Origin: JANYLB01 sp963837715
Lineage (GTDB): Bacteria > Actinomycetota > Acidimicrobiia > IMCC26256 > JANYLB01
Assembly (NCBI GenBank): GCA_963837715.1
Contig: CAWIOF010000002.1
Span: forward strand, 992,001 to 1,056,000
Direction: 5' to 3'
Length of the DNA: 64,000 nucleotides
Every line of letters starts with the position of its first letter. Position 1 is the stretch's first letter. The position numbers and the translations under genes were made by a program. Shown here piece by piece: positions 1 through 8,407 of the stretch. Below the pieces are notes generated by a model. It was given only the letters and a program-made list of their open reading frames with translations, ran no database searches and was not told the origin of the DNA.

Positions 1-503
1 GGATTCCGGCGGTACGCGAGGCCGACCGCAACGGCCGACGTCGCGAAGGCTGCCGCGGGACCATCGCCCGTGATCGGCCCGGTGGTCCACAGCAGCACAC
101 CGCTCGTGGCGGTGAGCGCACCGGCGAGCAGCGCGCGCCCACGGTCGAACAACTCCGTACCGGCGGCGTAGACCGCGATGGTCGTGACGATTCCCGCCGC
201 GACGGCGAGCAGGCGGGGCGCGTCGAGGGTCCGCAAGCCGATGAGGTCGGCGACGTGCACGAGGGCGAGGAAGAGCGGGCCCTGGCTGGAGAAGATGTCG
301 CGGAACGGCTCGTAGCCCTCGCGCATCGCGATCGCGGCGAGGCCGTATCCGCCGTCGTCGTATCCGAGGTTCGTCGGCGCGAAGAACGCCGGGATGCGCA
401 CCAGCAGTGCCGCGAGGCCCAGGAGGACCGCGTCGGGCCACCAGTGGCGGCCCGTCGGCGTCGGTCGGATCCCGCGCACGCGTGCGTCAACGAGTGTGGG
501 CAC
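1..503 (-). CDS. GT39/PMT-type membrane glycosyltransferase, 5' part only
   Basis: The reverse strand reads open from a GTG at 503 to the window edge, giving the first 167 or so residues. After a short basic N-terminus comes a hydrophobic helix (about residues 25-40). A loop follows with YDDGGYGLAAIAMREG and then FRDIFSSQGPLF, the pattern of an acidic pair followed by an S-Q-G-P-L-F stretch typical of ArnT/PMT-type (PMT_2) transferases that move sugars from polyprenyl-phosphate donors. More hydrophobic segments follow. A Shine-Dalgarno AAGGAGG lies 3 bases before the GTG, which is close but strong. The C-terminus lies outside the window, so substrate and total length are unknown. The gene is divergent from pyrG. 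Confidence 0.7.
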   Translation of the reverse strand, partial: MPTLVDARVRGIRPTPTGRHWWPDAVLLGLAALLVRIPAFFAPTNLGYDDGGYGLAAIAMREGYEPFRDIFSSQGPLFLALVHVADLIGLRTLDAPRLLAVAAGIVTTIAVYAAGTELFDRGRALLAGALTATSGVLLWTTGPITGDGPAAAFATSAVAVGLAYRRN

Positions 504-631
504 GCGCCTCCTTCAGGGTTCCCGGGAGCGGGTCGGGCGCATGGTACCGTCGGCTTCCCGTAGGTCAGTGACGCGTCGACGCACGCGTTTCGACGAGCTT
601 GTCCGATCGGGAATTCCCGGAGGTAGAGGTC

Positions 632-2287
632 TTGGCGAAGCACATCTTCGTGACGGGTGGGGTGGCATCGAGCCTCGGGAAGGGCCTCACCGCCTCGTCC
701 CTCGGACGGCTCCTGAAGGCCCGGGGCCTGCGGGTCACGATGCAGAAGCTCGACCCGTACATCAACGTCGATCCGGGCACGATGAACCCCTTCCAGCACG
801 GCGAGGTGTTCGTCACCGACGACGGCGGCGAAACCGACCTCGACCTCGGCCACTACGAGCGCTTCGTCGACGTCCCGCTCAACCGGCGCAGCAACGCGAC
901 CACCGGGTCGATCTACCAGTCGGTGCTGTCGAAGGAGCGCCACGGCGCGTACCTCGGTCAGACGGTGCAGGTCATCCCGCACATCACCGACGAGATCAAG
1001 GAACGGATCCTCAGCCTCGCCGCCGACGACGTCGACGTGATCATCACCGAGGTCGGCGGCACCGTCGGCGACATCGAGATCCTCCCCTTCCTCGAAGCGA
1101 TCCGACAGTTCCGCAAGGACGTCGGTCGCGACAACGTCTTCTACCTGCACGTCACACTCGTGCCGTTCATCGGCCCGTCGGGCGAGCAGAAGACCAAGCC
1201 CACCCAGCACTCCGTCACCGAGCTGCGCAGCCGGGGCATCCAGCCCGACGTGATCGTCTGCCGTTCCGACCGACCGATCGCGACCCGGCTGAAGGAGAAG
1301 ATCAGCCAGCTCTGCGACGTCCCCGAACGCGGTGTCGTGTCGGCGATCGATGCCGACGACCTCTACGAGATCCCGCTCGTGCTCCACGACGAAGGTCTCG
1401 ACGACTATGTGTGCGAGATGCTCCGCCTCGACGAAGGCCCGCCCGACCTCGGCCCGTGGAAGGCACTCGTCCAGCGGGTGTCGGAAGCGACCGACGAGGT
1501 GCACATCGGGCTCGTCGGCAAGTACGTGAACCTGCCCGACGCGTACCTCTCGGTGGTCGAGGCGCTCAAGCACGGTGGGTACGCCTGCGGCGCGAAGGTC
1601 GTCATCGACTGGATCGCGTCCGACGACACCGAAGGGCTCCTCGCCGAAGGTCGCCTCCGTGATCTCGACGGCATCGTCATCCCCGGTGGGTTCGGGTTCC
1701 GCGGGATCGAGGGCAAGATCGCCGCAGCCGGGTTCGCCCGGCTGAACGGGATCCCGTTCCTCGGCCTGTGCCTCGGCCTCCACTGCGCCACCATCGAGTT
1801 CGCCCGGGATGCCTGCGGTCTCGCCGGTGCCAACTCGAGTGAGTTCGATCCGCACTCGCCCCACCCCGTGATCGACCTCATGGACGACCAGCGCGCCGTC
1901 GTCGACCTGGGCGGCACGATGCGACTCGGTGCGTACCCGGCGAAGCTCGTTCCCGGTTCGGTGGTGCAACGGGCGTACGGCACCGAGGTCGTCTACGAGC
2001 GCCACCGGCACCGCTACGAGGTCAACAACCGGTACCGGGCCCGGCTCGAGGCGGCCGGCCTCGTCTGCTCGGGCGCCTCGCCCGACGACCGGCTCGTCGA
2101 GTTCATCGAGCTGCCGGCCTCGGAGCACCCGTTCTTCGTGGCCACCCAGGCCCACCCGGAGTTCAAGAGCAGGCCCGACCGACCGCACCCGTTGTTCGCG
2201 GCGTTCGTCGCCGCGGCGCACCGGCGGGCCGAGGGTCGCGCCCCGCGCCTGCCGCTCGAGGCCGAGACCTCCGACGCGCTCGCTTGA
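632..2287 (+). CDS. pyrG: CTP synthase (glutamine-hydrolysing)
   Basis: Makes CTP from UTP, ATP and glutamine, the last step of de novo pyrimidine synthesis. The 551-residue product is full length for the family. The N-terminal synthetase domain opens MAKHIFVTGGVASSLGKG with its P-loop. The C-terminal class I glutamine amidotransferase domain has the oxyanion strand PGGFGFRG, the nucleophile loop GLCLGLHC (Cys about residue 380) and a late His-x-Glu (QAHPEF). The TTG at 632 is preferred over an upstream TTG at 599. It gives the usual family N-terminus and has GGAGG about 10 bases upstream. The next gene starts inside the stop codon, so the two are translationally coupled. Confidence 0.96.
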   Translation: MAKHIFVTGGVASSLGKGLTASSLGRLLKARGLRVTMQKLDPYINVDPGTMNPFQHGEVFVTDDGGETDLDLGHYERFVDVPLNRRSNATTGSIYQSVLSKERHGAYLGQTVQVIPHITDEIKERILSLAADDVDVIITEVGGTVGDIEILPFLEAIRQFRKDVGRDNVFYLHVTLVPFIGPSGEQKTKPTQHSVTELRSRGIQPDVIVCRSDRPIATRLKEKISQLCDVPERGVVSAIDADDLYEIPLVLHDEGLDDYVCEMLRLDEGPPDLGPWKALVQRVSEATDEVHIGLVGKYVNLPDAYLSVVEALKHGGYACGAKVVIDWIASDDTEGLLAEGRLRDLDGIVIPGGFGFRGIEGKIAAAGFARLNGIPFLGLCLGLHCATIEFARDACGLAGANSSEFDPHSPHPVIDLMDDQRAVVDLGGTMRLGAYPAKLVPGSVVQRAYGTEVVYERHRHRYEVNNRYRARLEAAGLVCSGASPDDRLVEFIELPASEHPFFVATQAHPEFKSRPDRPHPLFAAFVAAAHRRAEGRAPRLPLEAETSDALA

Positions 2288-2871
2288 GCCCGGCGGAGCA
2301 CGTCGATCGGGGCTTCTCGATCATCGGGGCCGAGGTCACTGCGTCGACGGGATACCTCGAGGTCGAGCGGCTCCAGATCGAGGTACCCGACGGCAGTCGG
2401 CACGACCGCAGCGTCGTGCGCCATCCCGGCGCGGTCGGTGTCGTGGCCGTGGACCCGTCGGGCACGCGCACCGTCCTCGTCCGCCAGTACCGGGCGAGCA
2501 TCGACAGCGACCTGCTCGAGGTGCCCGCCGGCAAGCGCGACGTCGAGGGGGAGCCGCCCGACGTGACCGCGGCACGCGAGCTCGACGAAGAGGTCGGGTA
2601 CCGACCGGGTCGGCTGGTGAAGCTCGCGGAGTTCTACAACTCGCCGGGCTTCTGCGACGAGCTGAGCCACATCTACGTGGCGCTCGACATCGAGCCGACC
2701 GCCGGACCGAGTCCGGTGGGCCCCGAAGAATCGGCGATGACGCTCGAGTGGATCGACCTGAACGACGTCGAGGCGCTCATCGCATCGGGTGAGCTCATCG
2801 ACGCGAAGAGCATCATCGGCCTCTTGCTCGCCCGTCGCCACCTGGCGGGGGAGTACCCCGGGATCCCGTGA
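2284..2871 (+). CDS. NUDIX hydrolase, ADP-ribose pyrophosphatase type
   Basis: A 195-residue NUDIX protein, probably hydrolysing ADP-ribose to AMP and ribose 5-phosphate. The NUDIX box reads PAGKRDVEGEPP followed by AARELDEEVGY. The spacing between the first Gly and Glu is one residue longer than the generic box, as is usual in the actinobacterial ADP-ribose pyrophosphatase group. A downstream S-P-G-F-C-D/E element (YNSPGFCDE) also fits that group. The TTG start at 2284 overlaps the pyrG stop by 4 bases. The stop (2869-2871) overlaps a GTG at 2868 that looks like the original start of the next gene, xerD. Confidence 0.88.
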   Translation: MSPAEHVDRGFSIIGAEVTASTGYLEVERLQIEVPDGSRHDRSVVRHPGAVGVVAVDPSGTRTVLVRQYRASIDSDLLEVPAGKRDVEGEPPDVTAARELDEEVGYRPGRLVKLAEFYNSPGFCDELSHIYVALDIEPTAGPSPVGPEESAMTLEWIDLNDVEALIASGELIDAKSIIGLLLARRHLAGEYPGIP

Positions 2872-2925
2872 GCACAGTGCACGCGCGACCAGGTCGCGCT
2901 CCTGCTCGACGAGTACGACACCTGG

Positions 2926-3834
2926 TTGGCCGTCGAGCGCGGCCTGGCGCCGAACTCGCTGAGCGCGTACCGACGCGACCTCCGCCGGTACGCGGCGTTC
3001 CTGCGGGCACGTGGCATCACCGATCCACGCCGGGTCGACGAGGGGGTCGTGGTCGCGTACGTCCGGACGCTCGAAGACGCCCGCGACGACGACGGCCGGC
3101 CCCGGTTCGCGCGGGCGTCGGTCGCACGGGCGCTCGTTGCGGTGCGGTCGTTCCACCGGTTCTGCGTCGACGAAGGCGTCGCCGCCACCGACCCCTCGGA
3201 GGAGGTCGGCGCGCCCAGGGTCCCGCAGGGCATCCCGAAGGCGTTGACCGAACCCGAGGTCGAGGCCCTGCTCGGTGCGGTCCCCGGCGACGGACCCCGG
3301 GCACTCCGCGACCGGGCGATCCTCGAGACGCTCTACGCCGCCGGGCTGCGGATCAGTGAGCTGGTCGGTCTCGACCGGGAAGACGTCGACCTCGACAACG
3401 GGTTGCTCCGCGTCCTGGGCAAGGGTTCGAAGGAACGGATCGTCCCGATCGGCCGGACGGCGCGCGGCGTGCTCGGCGGGTACCTGACCTCCGGTCGTCC
3501 GGAGCTCGAGCGCCCGCGGACCCGGACGCGCGCCGACGGTGAGGCGGTGTTCCTGAACGCACGCGGGGGCCGACTCACCCGACAGGGATGCTGGAAGATC
3601 GTCCGGGCCGCCGGGGAGCGGGTCGGGCTCTCGTCCCGGCTGTCACCCCACGTGCTGCGGCACTCGTGCGCCACCCACATGCTCGAGCACGGCGCCGACA
3701 TCCGGGTGCTCCAGGAGCTCCTCGGGCACGCCAGCCTCTCCACGACCCAGGTGTACACGAAGGTCTCGCCCGAGCGGCTCCGCGACGTCTACGACCGGGC
3801 TCACCCCCGGCACCGAGGGCCAGGCGGGGAGTAG
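2926..3834 (+). CDS. xerD: Site-specific tyrosine recombinase XerD
   Basis: Tyrosine recombinase that, with XerC, resolves chromosome dimers at dif. The core-binding SAM-like domain (NSLSAYRRDLRRYAAFL) is followed by the catalytic domain: Arg in AAGLRISELVGL, Lys in LGKGSKERIVPIG, HxxR in SPHVLRHSCATHML, His in LLGHASLSTTQ and the nucleophile Tyr in QVYTKVSPE. TTG 2926 is the first usual start codon in this frame, but the N-terminus would be short. The same frame stays open back to 2872 and encodes LLLDEYDTWLAVERG, a normal first helix. A GTG at 2868, overlapping the previous stop, is one frame away. A one-base insertion between about 2877 and 2890 would explain this. A dif-like site lies at 57.5 kb of this window. 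Confidence 0.88.
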   Translation: MAVERGLAPNSLSAYRRDLRRYAAFLRARGITDPRRVDEGVVVAYVRTLEDARDDDGRPRFARASVARALVAVRSFHRFCVDEGVAATDPSEEVGAPRVPQGIPKALTEPEVEALLGAVPGDGPRALRDRAILETLYAAGLRISELVGLDREDVDLDNGLLRVLGKGSKERIVPIGRTARGVLGGYLTSGRPELERPRTRTRADGEAVFLNARGGRLTRQGCWKIVRAAGERVGLSSRLSPHVLRHSCATHMLEHGADIRVLQELLGHASLSTTQVYTKVSPERLRDVYDRAHPRHRGPGGE

Positions 3835-3843
3835 CCTCGGCCC

Positions 3844-4179
3844 ATGGCCGAGCCGACCCACGCGTCGCGGCGCACCCAGCTGACCGACGAGCGCGATCGC
3901 CTCGCCGACCAGCTGCGCCAGCTCGGTCGCGGCCCGGGCGCCGACCTCGACTTCGACGAAGGCTTCGCCGACACCGGCCAGGTGACGGCGGAACGGGGTG
4001 AGGTCGACGCCCTCGTCGGCACCCTCAGCGAGACCCTCCAGGACATCGACGACGCGCTCGCGAAGTTCGCTGCCGGTACCTACGGTCGGTGTGAAGACTG
4101 CGGTGCCGAGATCGCCGACGCCCGCCTCGAAGCGATGCCCGCAGCCCGCCACTGCATCGCCTGCGCCACCCGACGCTGA
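3844..4179 (+). CDS. TraR/DksA-family zinc-finger protein
   Basis: A 111-residue DksA/TraR-like protein. The first two thirds are charged and helical and would form the coiled-coil hairpin (RTQLTDERDRLADQLRQLG and following). The C-terminus carries a four-cysteine zinc finger, CEDCGAEI then HCIACATRR. Relatives bind the RNA polymerase secondary channel or act as RbpA/CarD-like regulators, but the target here is not known. ATG at 3844 lies 7 bases after the xerD stop. The last codons run into a short copy of the dispersed repeat found elsewhere in the window, which supplies part of the stop codon. Confidence 0.85.
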   Translation: MAEPTHASRRTQLTDERDRLADQLRQLGRGPGADLDFDEGFADTGQVTAERGEVDALVGTLSETLQDIDDALAKFAAGTYGRCEDCGAEIADARLEAMPAARHCIACATRR

Positions 4180-4198
4180 CGCAGCGGATTCGACCATC
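4178..4198 (+). repeat. Short copy of the dispersed palindromic repeat family
   Basis: Twenty-one consecutive bases here (core GCAGCGGATTCGACC) match the reverse complement of the first 21 or so bases of each repeat unit at 19023-19193 exactly. A chance match of this length in 64 kb is very unlikely. It covers the stop codon of the DksA-like gene and ends just before the GTG start of the M50 protease gene. Confidence 0.65.
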
Positions 4199-4201
4199 GA
4201 C

Positions 4202-4849
4202 GTGAGCGCCGAGTGGGAGCAGAAGCTCGTCTTCTTCGGTTGCCTGTTCGCGGCGATCATCCTCCACGAGATCAGCCACGGCGTGGTCGCGCTGTTCTTC
4301 GGTGACGACACCGCCAAGAAGGCCGGCCGCCTCACCCTGAACCCGATCCCGCACATCGACCCGTTCGGTTCGATCATCCTCCCCGCGATGATGACCCTCG
4401 CGGGCTTCGGCGCGTTCGGGTGGGCGAAGCCGGTGCCGGTGAACCCGTCGAAGCTGCGCAACCCCCGGCGCGACATGCTCTACGTCGGACTGGTCGGGCC
4501 CGTCACGAACTTCGTGCTCATGGCGGGGTCGGCGGTCGCGGCCCGCGCCTGGTACCACGCCACGAACGGCTTCTTCGCGTCGATCTTCGACCTTCCCCTC
4601 GGGATCCAGATCCTGTTCTGGTTCGCCTACGCGAACCTGTTGCTGGGCCTCTTCAACCTGTTGCCGATCCCGCCCCTCGACGGCTCGACGTTGATCGACC
4701 GGGTCCTCCCCGACGCGTGGTTGCCGAACTGGTACAAGTACCGCCAGTACGGGTTCCTGCTCCTGTTCGCGCTCGTCTTCTGGCTCGACATCTTCGGTCC
4801 CATCCTCCGACCGTTCGAGGAGGCGCTGTACCGCTTCGTCTTCTCCTGA
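4202..4849 (+). CDS. Site-2-protease-like M50 zinc metalloprotease
   Basis: A 215-residue integral membrane protease of the short M50/S2P group (Rip2/Rip3-like without CBS or PDZ domains). Helix 1 carries the HExxH zinc motif as LHEISHGVVALFFGD. The last conserved helix carries NLLPIPPLDGS, which supplies the third zinc ligand. Between them lies GWAKPVPVNPSKLRNPR, a signature of this family. The substrate is unknown; relatives cut anti-sigma factors or membrane proteins. The GTG at 4202 is the first plausible start after the DksA stop, and no strong ribosome site is visible because the region is occupied by a repeat remnant. It converges with the PhyH gene 30 bases downstream. Confidence 0.87.
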   Translation: MSAEWEQKLVFFGCLFAAIILHEISHGVVALFFGDDTAKKAGRLTLNPIPHIDPFGSIILPAMMTLAGFGAFGWAKPVPVNPSKLRNPRRDMLYVGLVGPVTNFVLMAGSAVAARAWYHATNGFFASIFDLPLGIQILFWFAYANLLLGLFNLLPIPPLDGSTLIDRVLPDAWLPNWYKYRQYGFLLLFALVFWLDIFGPILRPFEEALYRFVFS

Positions 4850-4878
4850 GCTGTGCTCCGGAGCCGCGGCCCGGTCGG

Positions 4879-5691
4879 TCAGGCGTCGTAGAAGAAGGGG
4901 TCGTGGAGGCCGAGGATGGTCTGGGCCCGTTCGGTCGTGGCTCGCGCCACCGCCTCGGGTGAGAGCTGGTTGCTCACCTTCGGGGTTCGGATGCGTTGCG
5001 CGATGTCTCGTCGGCCGTAGTGCACCTGCAGGAAGTAGCGCCCGCGCCCGCCGTCGGCGGGGAGTCCGCGATGCCACACGTCGGACACGAACAGTGCGAC
5101 GTCGCCCGCCGAGCCCACGAGCGCGACCGGCGGGCGGCCGTCGTAGGTGAGATCGGGATCGGTCATCTGCTCGAACGGCGCGAGGCGACCCGACCGGTGG
5201 CTCCCCGGTACCACCATCGTGGGACCGTCGGCGAGGTCGAGATCGCGCAGCAGGAGGTGCGCACCGATGGCGAAGACGGGGTAGGGGATCCGGTCGTCCC
5301 ACGGAACCCCCTCGGGTCGGGGCACGTGGGGGCCGGCGTCGCAGTGCCAGGGGCCGCCCTCGAACGCCGCGTCGTTGCGCCAGGCCTTGTCGGCGATCAC
5401 GTGGCAGTCGTCGCCGAGCAGCGGTTCGATCACGGCGAGGACGCGGGGATGGGCGACCATCTCCTGGCAGTACGCGTTGCGGTTCGACATCTCGTAGCGG
5501 TACTCGTCGGTCTGGCCCCGCTCGGGCTCACCCGCGTCGAACACCGCGTCGATCTCGGCCGTGAGCGTGGCGACCTCCGTCGGCGTCAACGCGCCACGGA
5601 TGACGGCGAAGCCGTCGCGCTCGAGCTGGAGCGTCTCGGGCGGCGCCTCGCCGTCGTACACGCCGAGGTTCTTCAGCAGTCTCCGGATCAT
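4879..5691 (-). CDS. Phytanoyl-CoA dioxygenase (PhyH) family protein
   Basis: A 270-residue Fe(II)/2-oxoglutarate-dependent dioxygenase. The His-x-Asp iron ligands are in GPWHCDAGPHVPRPEG. The distal His is in VSDVWHRGLPADGG, followed by an Arg (GRGRYFLQVHYGRR) suited to bind 2-oxoglutarate. VPGSHRSG is another PhyH hallmark. Members hydroxylate lipids or small metabolites, and the substrate cannot be told from the sequence. ATG at 5691 gives a normal N-terminus (MIRRLLKNLGVY). The gene stands alone, divergent from the HD-domain gene. Confidence 0.82.
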   Translation of the reverse strand: MIRRLLKNLGVYDGEAPPETLQLERDGFAVIRGALTPTEVATLTAEIDAVFDAGEPERGQTDEYRYEMSNRNAYCQEMVAHPRVLAVIEPLLGDDCHVIADKAWRNDAAFEGGPWHCDAGPHVPRPEGVPWDDRIPYPVFAIGAHLLLRDLDLADGPTMVVPGSHRSGRLAPFEQMTDPDLTYDGRPPVALVGSAGDVALFVSDVWHRGLPADGGRGRYFLQVHYGRRDIAQRIRTPKVSNQLSPEAVARATTERAQTILGLHDPFFYDA

Positions 5692-5743
5692 GCGGCGTCG
5701 ACGCTACCGAGCGTCCGGGGAGGAGGCCAGTACGCTCGACCCG

Positions 5744-6266
5744 GTGCGCCACCTCGTCGCCCGGTTCTTCCGGTCCCTCCGACCGTCACCGCCGACCCCC
5801 ACCGACGAGGAGTGGGCCGCCGGCTTCCTGACGCCGGCGGAGCAGCAGTTGTACGCGGCGATGCCGGTCGGTGACCGCCGTCATGCCATCGACGGGGCGC
5901 GGGCCGTCGCGCGGTCGGTCTCCGAGCCGCATCAACCGGACGCCGTCGAGGCGGCACTCGTCCACGATGTGGGGAAGCGTCACGCGCGAGCTCGGCGTGA
6001 TCGGGCGCAGCCTCGCGACCGTGATCGGCTGGCTCGTGCGCAGCGACGCCCGCCGCGCCGCGCTCGCCGACCGGCGCGGCCCGCTCGGCCGTGCCGGGCG
6101 GTACCTCCGCCACGACGTCGTGGGTGCCGGCGAGGTCGGGGAGGCCGGCGGGAGCCCGCTCGCCGTCGGCTGGACCGGTGGGCATCATCACCGGTCCGAC
6201 TTCGCGTCGCTCCCCGCGCCCGCGGCGGTCCTCGCTGCGCTCGACGCCGCCGACCGAGACTTCTGA
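5744..6266 (+). CDS. HD-domain protein, frame broken by one extra base
   Basis: Two frames together encode a small HD-superfamily protein of about 173 residues. The first frame runs to AALVHDVGK (metal-binding HD pair), with an earlier His in GDRRHAIDGA. The reading then continues one base later as VTRELGVIGRSLATVIGWL, through YLRHDVVGAGEVG to HHHRSDFASLPAP and the stop at 6266. Removing one C at about 5978 restores one continuous frame with the family order HDVGKV...LGT-like. HD proteins are phosphohydrolases; this actinobacterial group has no assigned substrate. The GTG at 5744 is the chosen start. Confidence 0.72.
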
Positions 6267-6325
6267 GCGCGCTCCCCGGTCCGAGATCGCCCGAGTTCCT
6301 CACCTCTTCCGCACCGTACGGAGCT

Positions 6326-6360
6326 CTTCAGCTGTCTTCAGCCGCTGAAGATGGCTGAAG
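6326..6360. terminator. Doubled-motif hairpin between convergent genes
   Basis: CTTCAGC occurs at 6326 and 6336, and its complement GCTGAAG at 6344 and 6354. The 35-bp block folds into a hairpin of two 7-bp stems separated by a 3-by-3 internal loop (TGT/ATG), with a single-base apex. It sits in the 229-bp gap between the converging HD and trpS genes, so a bidirectional terminator is the simplest reading. There is no T-tract, and an operator is also possible. Confidence 0.5.
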
Positions 6361-6473
6361 CCCTCCAGACGCGGTGGAAACCGAGGGGTGGCCGCACCGA
6401 TCCCGAGATCAGGAAGAAGGCGACCGGTGCAGCAACGGTGCCTCGCACCCGCTCACCGCCGCGGCCGAGTCGC

Positions 6474-6503
6474 GTTCACGATCGTTCACGATCGTTCACG
6501 ATC
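6474..6503. repeat. Three perfect 10-bp tandem repeats
   Basis: GTTCACGATC is repeated three times head to tail with no mismatch. On the minus strand the block covers the last codons and stop codon of trpS, so the stop TGA is itself part of the repeat. Confidence 0.8.
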
Positions 6504-7497
6504 GCGTGAGGAGCCCGGCGGCGCGGCGCACCCGATCCATCACGCCCGACGCGATCGCTTCGGCCCGGTCGGCACCCGCCGAGAGGATGCGCTCGACCTC
6601 GCCGGGGTCGTCGGCGAGCGCCTCGTAGCGCTCCCGCACCGGCCGGACCGCCTCGACGACGGCCTCGGCGACCGCACCCTTGAACGCGCCGTAGCCGGCA
6701 CCGGCGAACTCGGCCTCGACCTGGGGGATCGTGCGGCCGGTCACCGCGGCGAGGATCTCGAGCAGGTTCGAGATGCCCGGCTTCTCGGCGGGGTCGTGGC
6801 GAACCTCGCTCCCAGAGTCGGTGACCGCCGACTTGAACTTCTTCGTGATCGCCTTCGGTTCGTCGAGCACGAGCACCGTGCCCTGGGGCGAATCGGCCGA
6901 CTTCGACATCTTCGACGTCGGGTCCTGGAGGTCCATGATCCGCGCGCCGGCAGTCGGGTACGTGCCCTTCGGGACGACGAAGGTGTCGCCGAACCGGTGG
7001 TTGAAGCGGATGGCCAGGTCGCGACTCAGCTCGAGGTGCTGGCGCTGGTCGTCGCCGATGGGGACCTCGTCGGTGTCGTACAGGAGGATGTCGGCGGCCA
7101 TGAGCACCGGATAGTCGAACAGCCCCGCCGTGACCGATTCCGGCGTTGTTCCACCGTGTTGGGCGGACTTGTCCTTGAACTGGGTCATCCGGCGCAGCTC
7201 GCCGAAGGTGGCGACGTTGTTGAGGATCCAGCACAGCTCGGCGTGCTGGGGCACCTGGCTCTGCACGAAGAGCAGGCACCGGTCCGGGTCGAGGCCGGAG
7301 GCCAGCAGCAGCGTGGCGAGGCGGCGGGTCGACTCGGTGAGCTCGGCCGGGTCGTAGGGGATCGTCATCGCGTGGAGGTCGACGACGCAGTAGATGGCGT
7401 CGGCGTGCTGCTGGTCGACCCACCTCCGGACCGCGCCGAGGTAGTTGCCGAGCTGCATCTCACCGGTCGGTTTGATCCCCGAGAACACTCTCGCCAT
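6496..7497 (-). CDS. trpS: Tryptophanyl-tRNA synthetase
   Basis: Class I aminoacyl-tRNA synthetase charging tRNA-Trp; 333 residues, normal length. The HIGH-like signature lies in FSGIKPTGEMQLGNYLGA and the KMSKS loop is SKMSKSADSPQG near residue 200. The Rossmann elements between them (LHAMTIPYDP, LFVQSQVPQHAEL, GDDQRQHLELSRDLA) are intact. The ATG at 7497 is the family start (MARVFSGIKPTG). The gene is divergent from scpA, 40 bases apart. Confidence 0.96.
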   Translation of the reverse strand: MARVFSGIKPTGEMQLGNYLGAVRRWVDQQHADAIYCVVDLHAMTIPYDPAELTESTRRLATLLLASGLDPDRCLLFVQSQVPQHAELCWILNNVATFGELRRMTQFKDKSAQHGGTTPESVTAGLFDYPVLMAADILLYDTDEVPIGDDQRQHLELSRDLAIRFNHRFGDTFVVPKGTYPTAGARIMDLQDPTSKMSKSADSPQGTVLVLDEPKAITKKFKSAVTDSGSEVRHDPAEKPGISNLLEILAAVTGRTIPQVEAEFAGAGYGAFKGAVAEAVVEAVRPVRERYEALADDPGEVERILSAGADRAEAIASGVMDRVRRAAGLLTRS

Positions 7498-7537
7498 ATC
7501 CGCCGGAGGCTAGCGGGGCTCCGATAACCTGGTCCGG

Positions 7538-8407
7538 ATGTCGTACGAGGTGCGCACCTCTGTGTTCGAGGGCCCCTTCGACCTCCTCCTGCACCTGATC
7601 CTGAAGCAGGAGGTCGAGTTGTGGGAGGTCTCGCTCTCCCGCCTCGTCGACGAGTACATCACCGAGATCGAACGGATGGACAGCCTCGACCTCGACGTGG
7701 CGACCGAGTTCCTCCTCATCGCGGCCACGCTCGTGGAGCTGAAGGCCCGCCGTCTGCTGCCGGGAGCCGAGGATCTCGAGCTCGACGAGGAGCTCCTGCG
7801 GTTCGAGGAGCGCGACCTGCTCCTGGCCCGACTCCTCGAGTGCAAGACGTTCAAGGACGCCGCCAAGGTGCTCGACGCCCGGCTCGGCCAGGGCCTGCGG
7901 AGTCTCGCCCGACTCGCCGGACCGGAGGAGCCGTTCCGGAGCCTGGCGCCCGATCCGCTGGAACAGACGAGCCTCGCGTCGTTCGTGGCCGCGGCACGTC
8001 GCGCGCTGGTGCCGCGGGAGATCCCGACGGTGTCGATGGACCACGTCGCCCCGATCCGCATCAGCGTGCGCGATGCGGTCGAAGCGGTGCTGCTCCGCCT
8101 TCCCGAGACCGGATCGCTCTCCTTCCGGGAGCTCGTGCGTGGCATCGACGACCGCATCGAGGTGATCGTCCGCTTCCTCGCCTGTCTCGAGCTCTACAAG
8201 CAGGGCGTGGTGGAGCTGGAACAGCTCGAGAACTTCGCCGACGTGCACGTGAGTCGCCTCGCCGAGGGTGAGTCCACCGATCTCGACGCTGCGTCACTGG
8301 CCGACTGGGGCGACGAGACGGTCGAGCTCTCCGAGGTCGACGACGAACCCGACGACGAGATCGACGCGATCCCCGAGATCCGCATCAGCGACGAGATCCA
8401 CGCGTGA
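7538..8407 (+). CDS. scpA: Segregation and condensation protein A
   Basis: Kleisin subunit of the SMC-ScpAB condensin. The 289-residue protein has the N-terminal kleisin helix (YEVRTSVFEGPFDLLLHLI), the conserved EFLLIAATLVELKARRLLP helix, and a C-terminal winged-helix part (VIVRFLACLELYKQGVVEL) that contacts the SMC head. The tail after about residue 230 is very acidic and looks lineage-specific. ATG at 7538. It overlaps scpB by 4 bases (GTGA) and opens an operon running to plsC. Confidence 0.95.
   Translation: MSYEVRTSVFEGPFDLLLHLILKQEVELWEVSLSRLVDEYITEIERMDSLDLDVATEFLLIAATLVELKARRLLPGAEDLELDEELLRFEERDLLLARLLECKTFKDAAKVLDARLGQGLRSLARLAGPEEPFRSLAPDPLEQTSLASFVAAARRALVPREIPTVSMDHVAPIRISVRDAVEAVLLRLPETGSLSFRELVRGIDDRIEVIVRFLACLELYKQGVVELEQLENFADVHVSRLAEGESTDLDAASLADWGDETVELSEVDDEPDDEIDAIPEIRISDEIHA

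Noticed and set aside
1929..2792. Arg-rich open frames overlapping pyrG and the NUDIX gene
   Set aside because: Frame shadows. They overlap conserved genes, have no ribosome site, and their translations are repetitive Arg/Pro/Ser.
5744..6266. Genuine pseudogene of an HD protein
   Set aside because: Only one extra base breaks it and the rest is fully conserved. Similar one-base breaks hit essential genes nearby, so error is more likely.
6474..6503. DnaA boxes or an origin
   Set aside because: The decamer does not match TTATCCACA, there is no AT-rich zone, and the dif-like site suggests this part of the chromosome is near the terminus.
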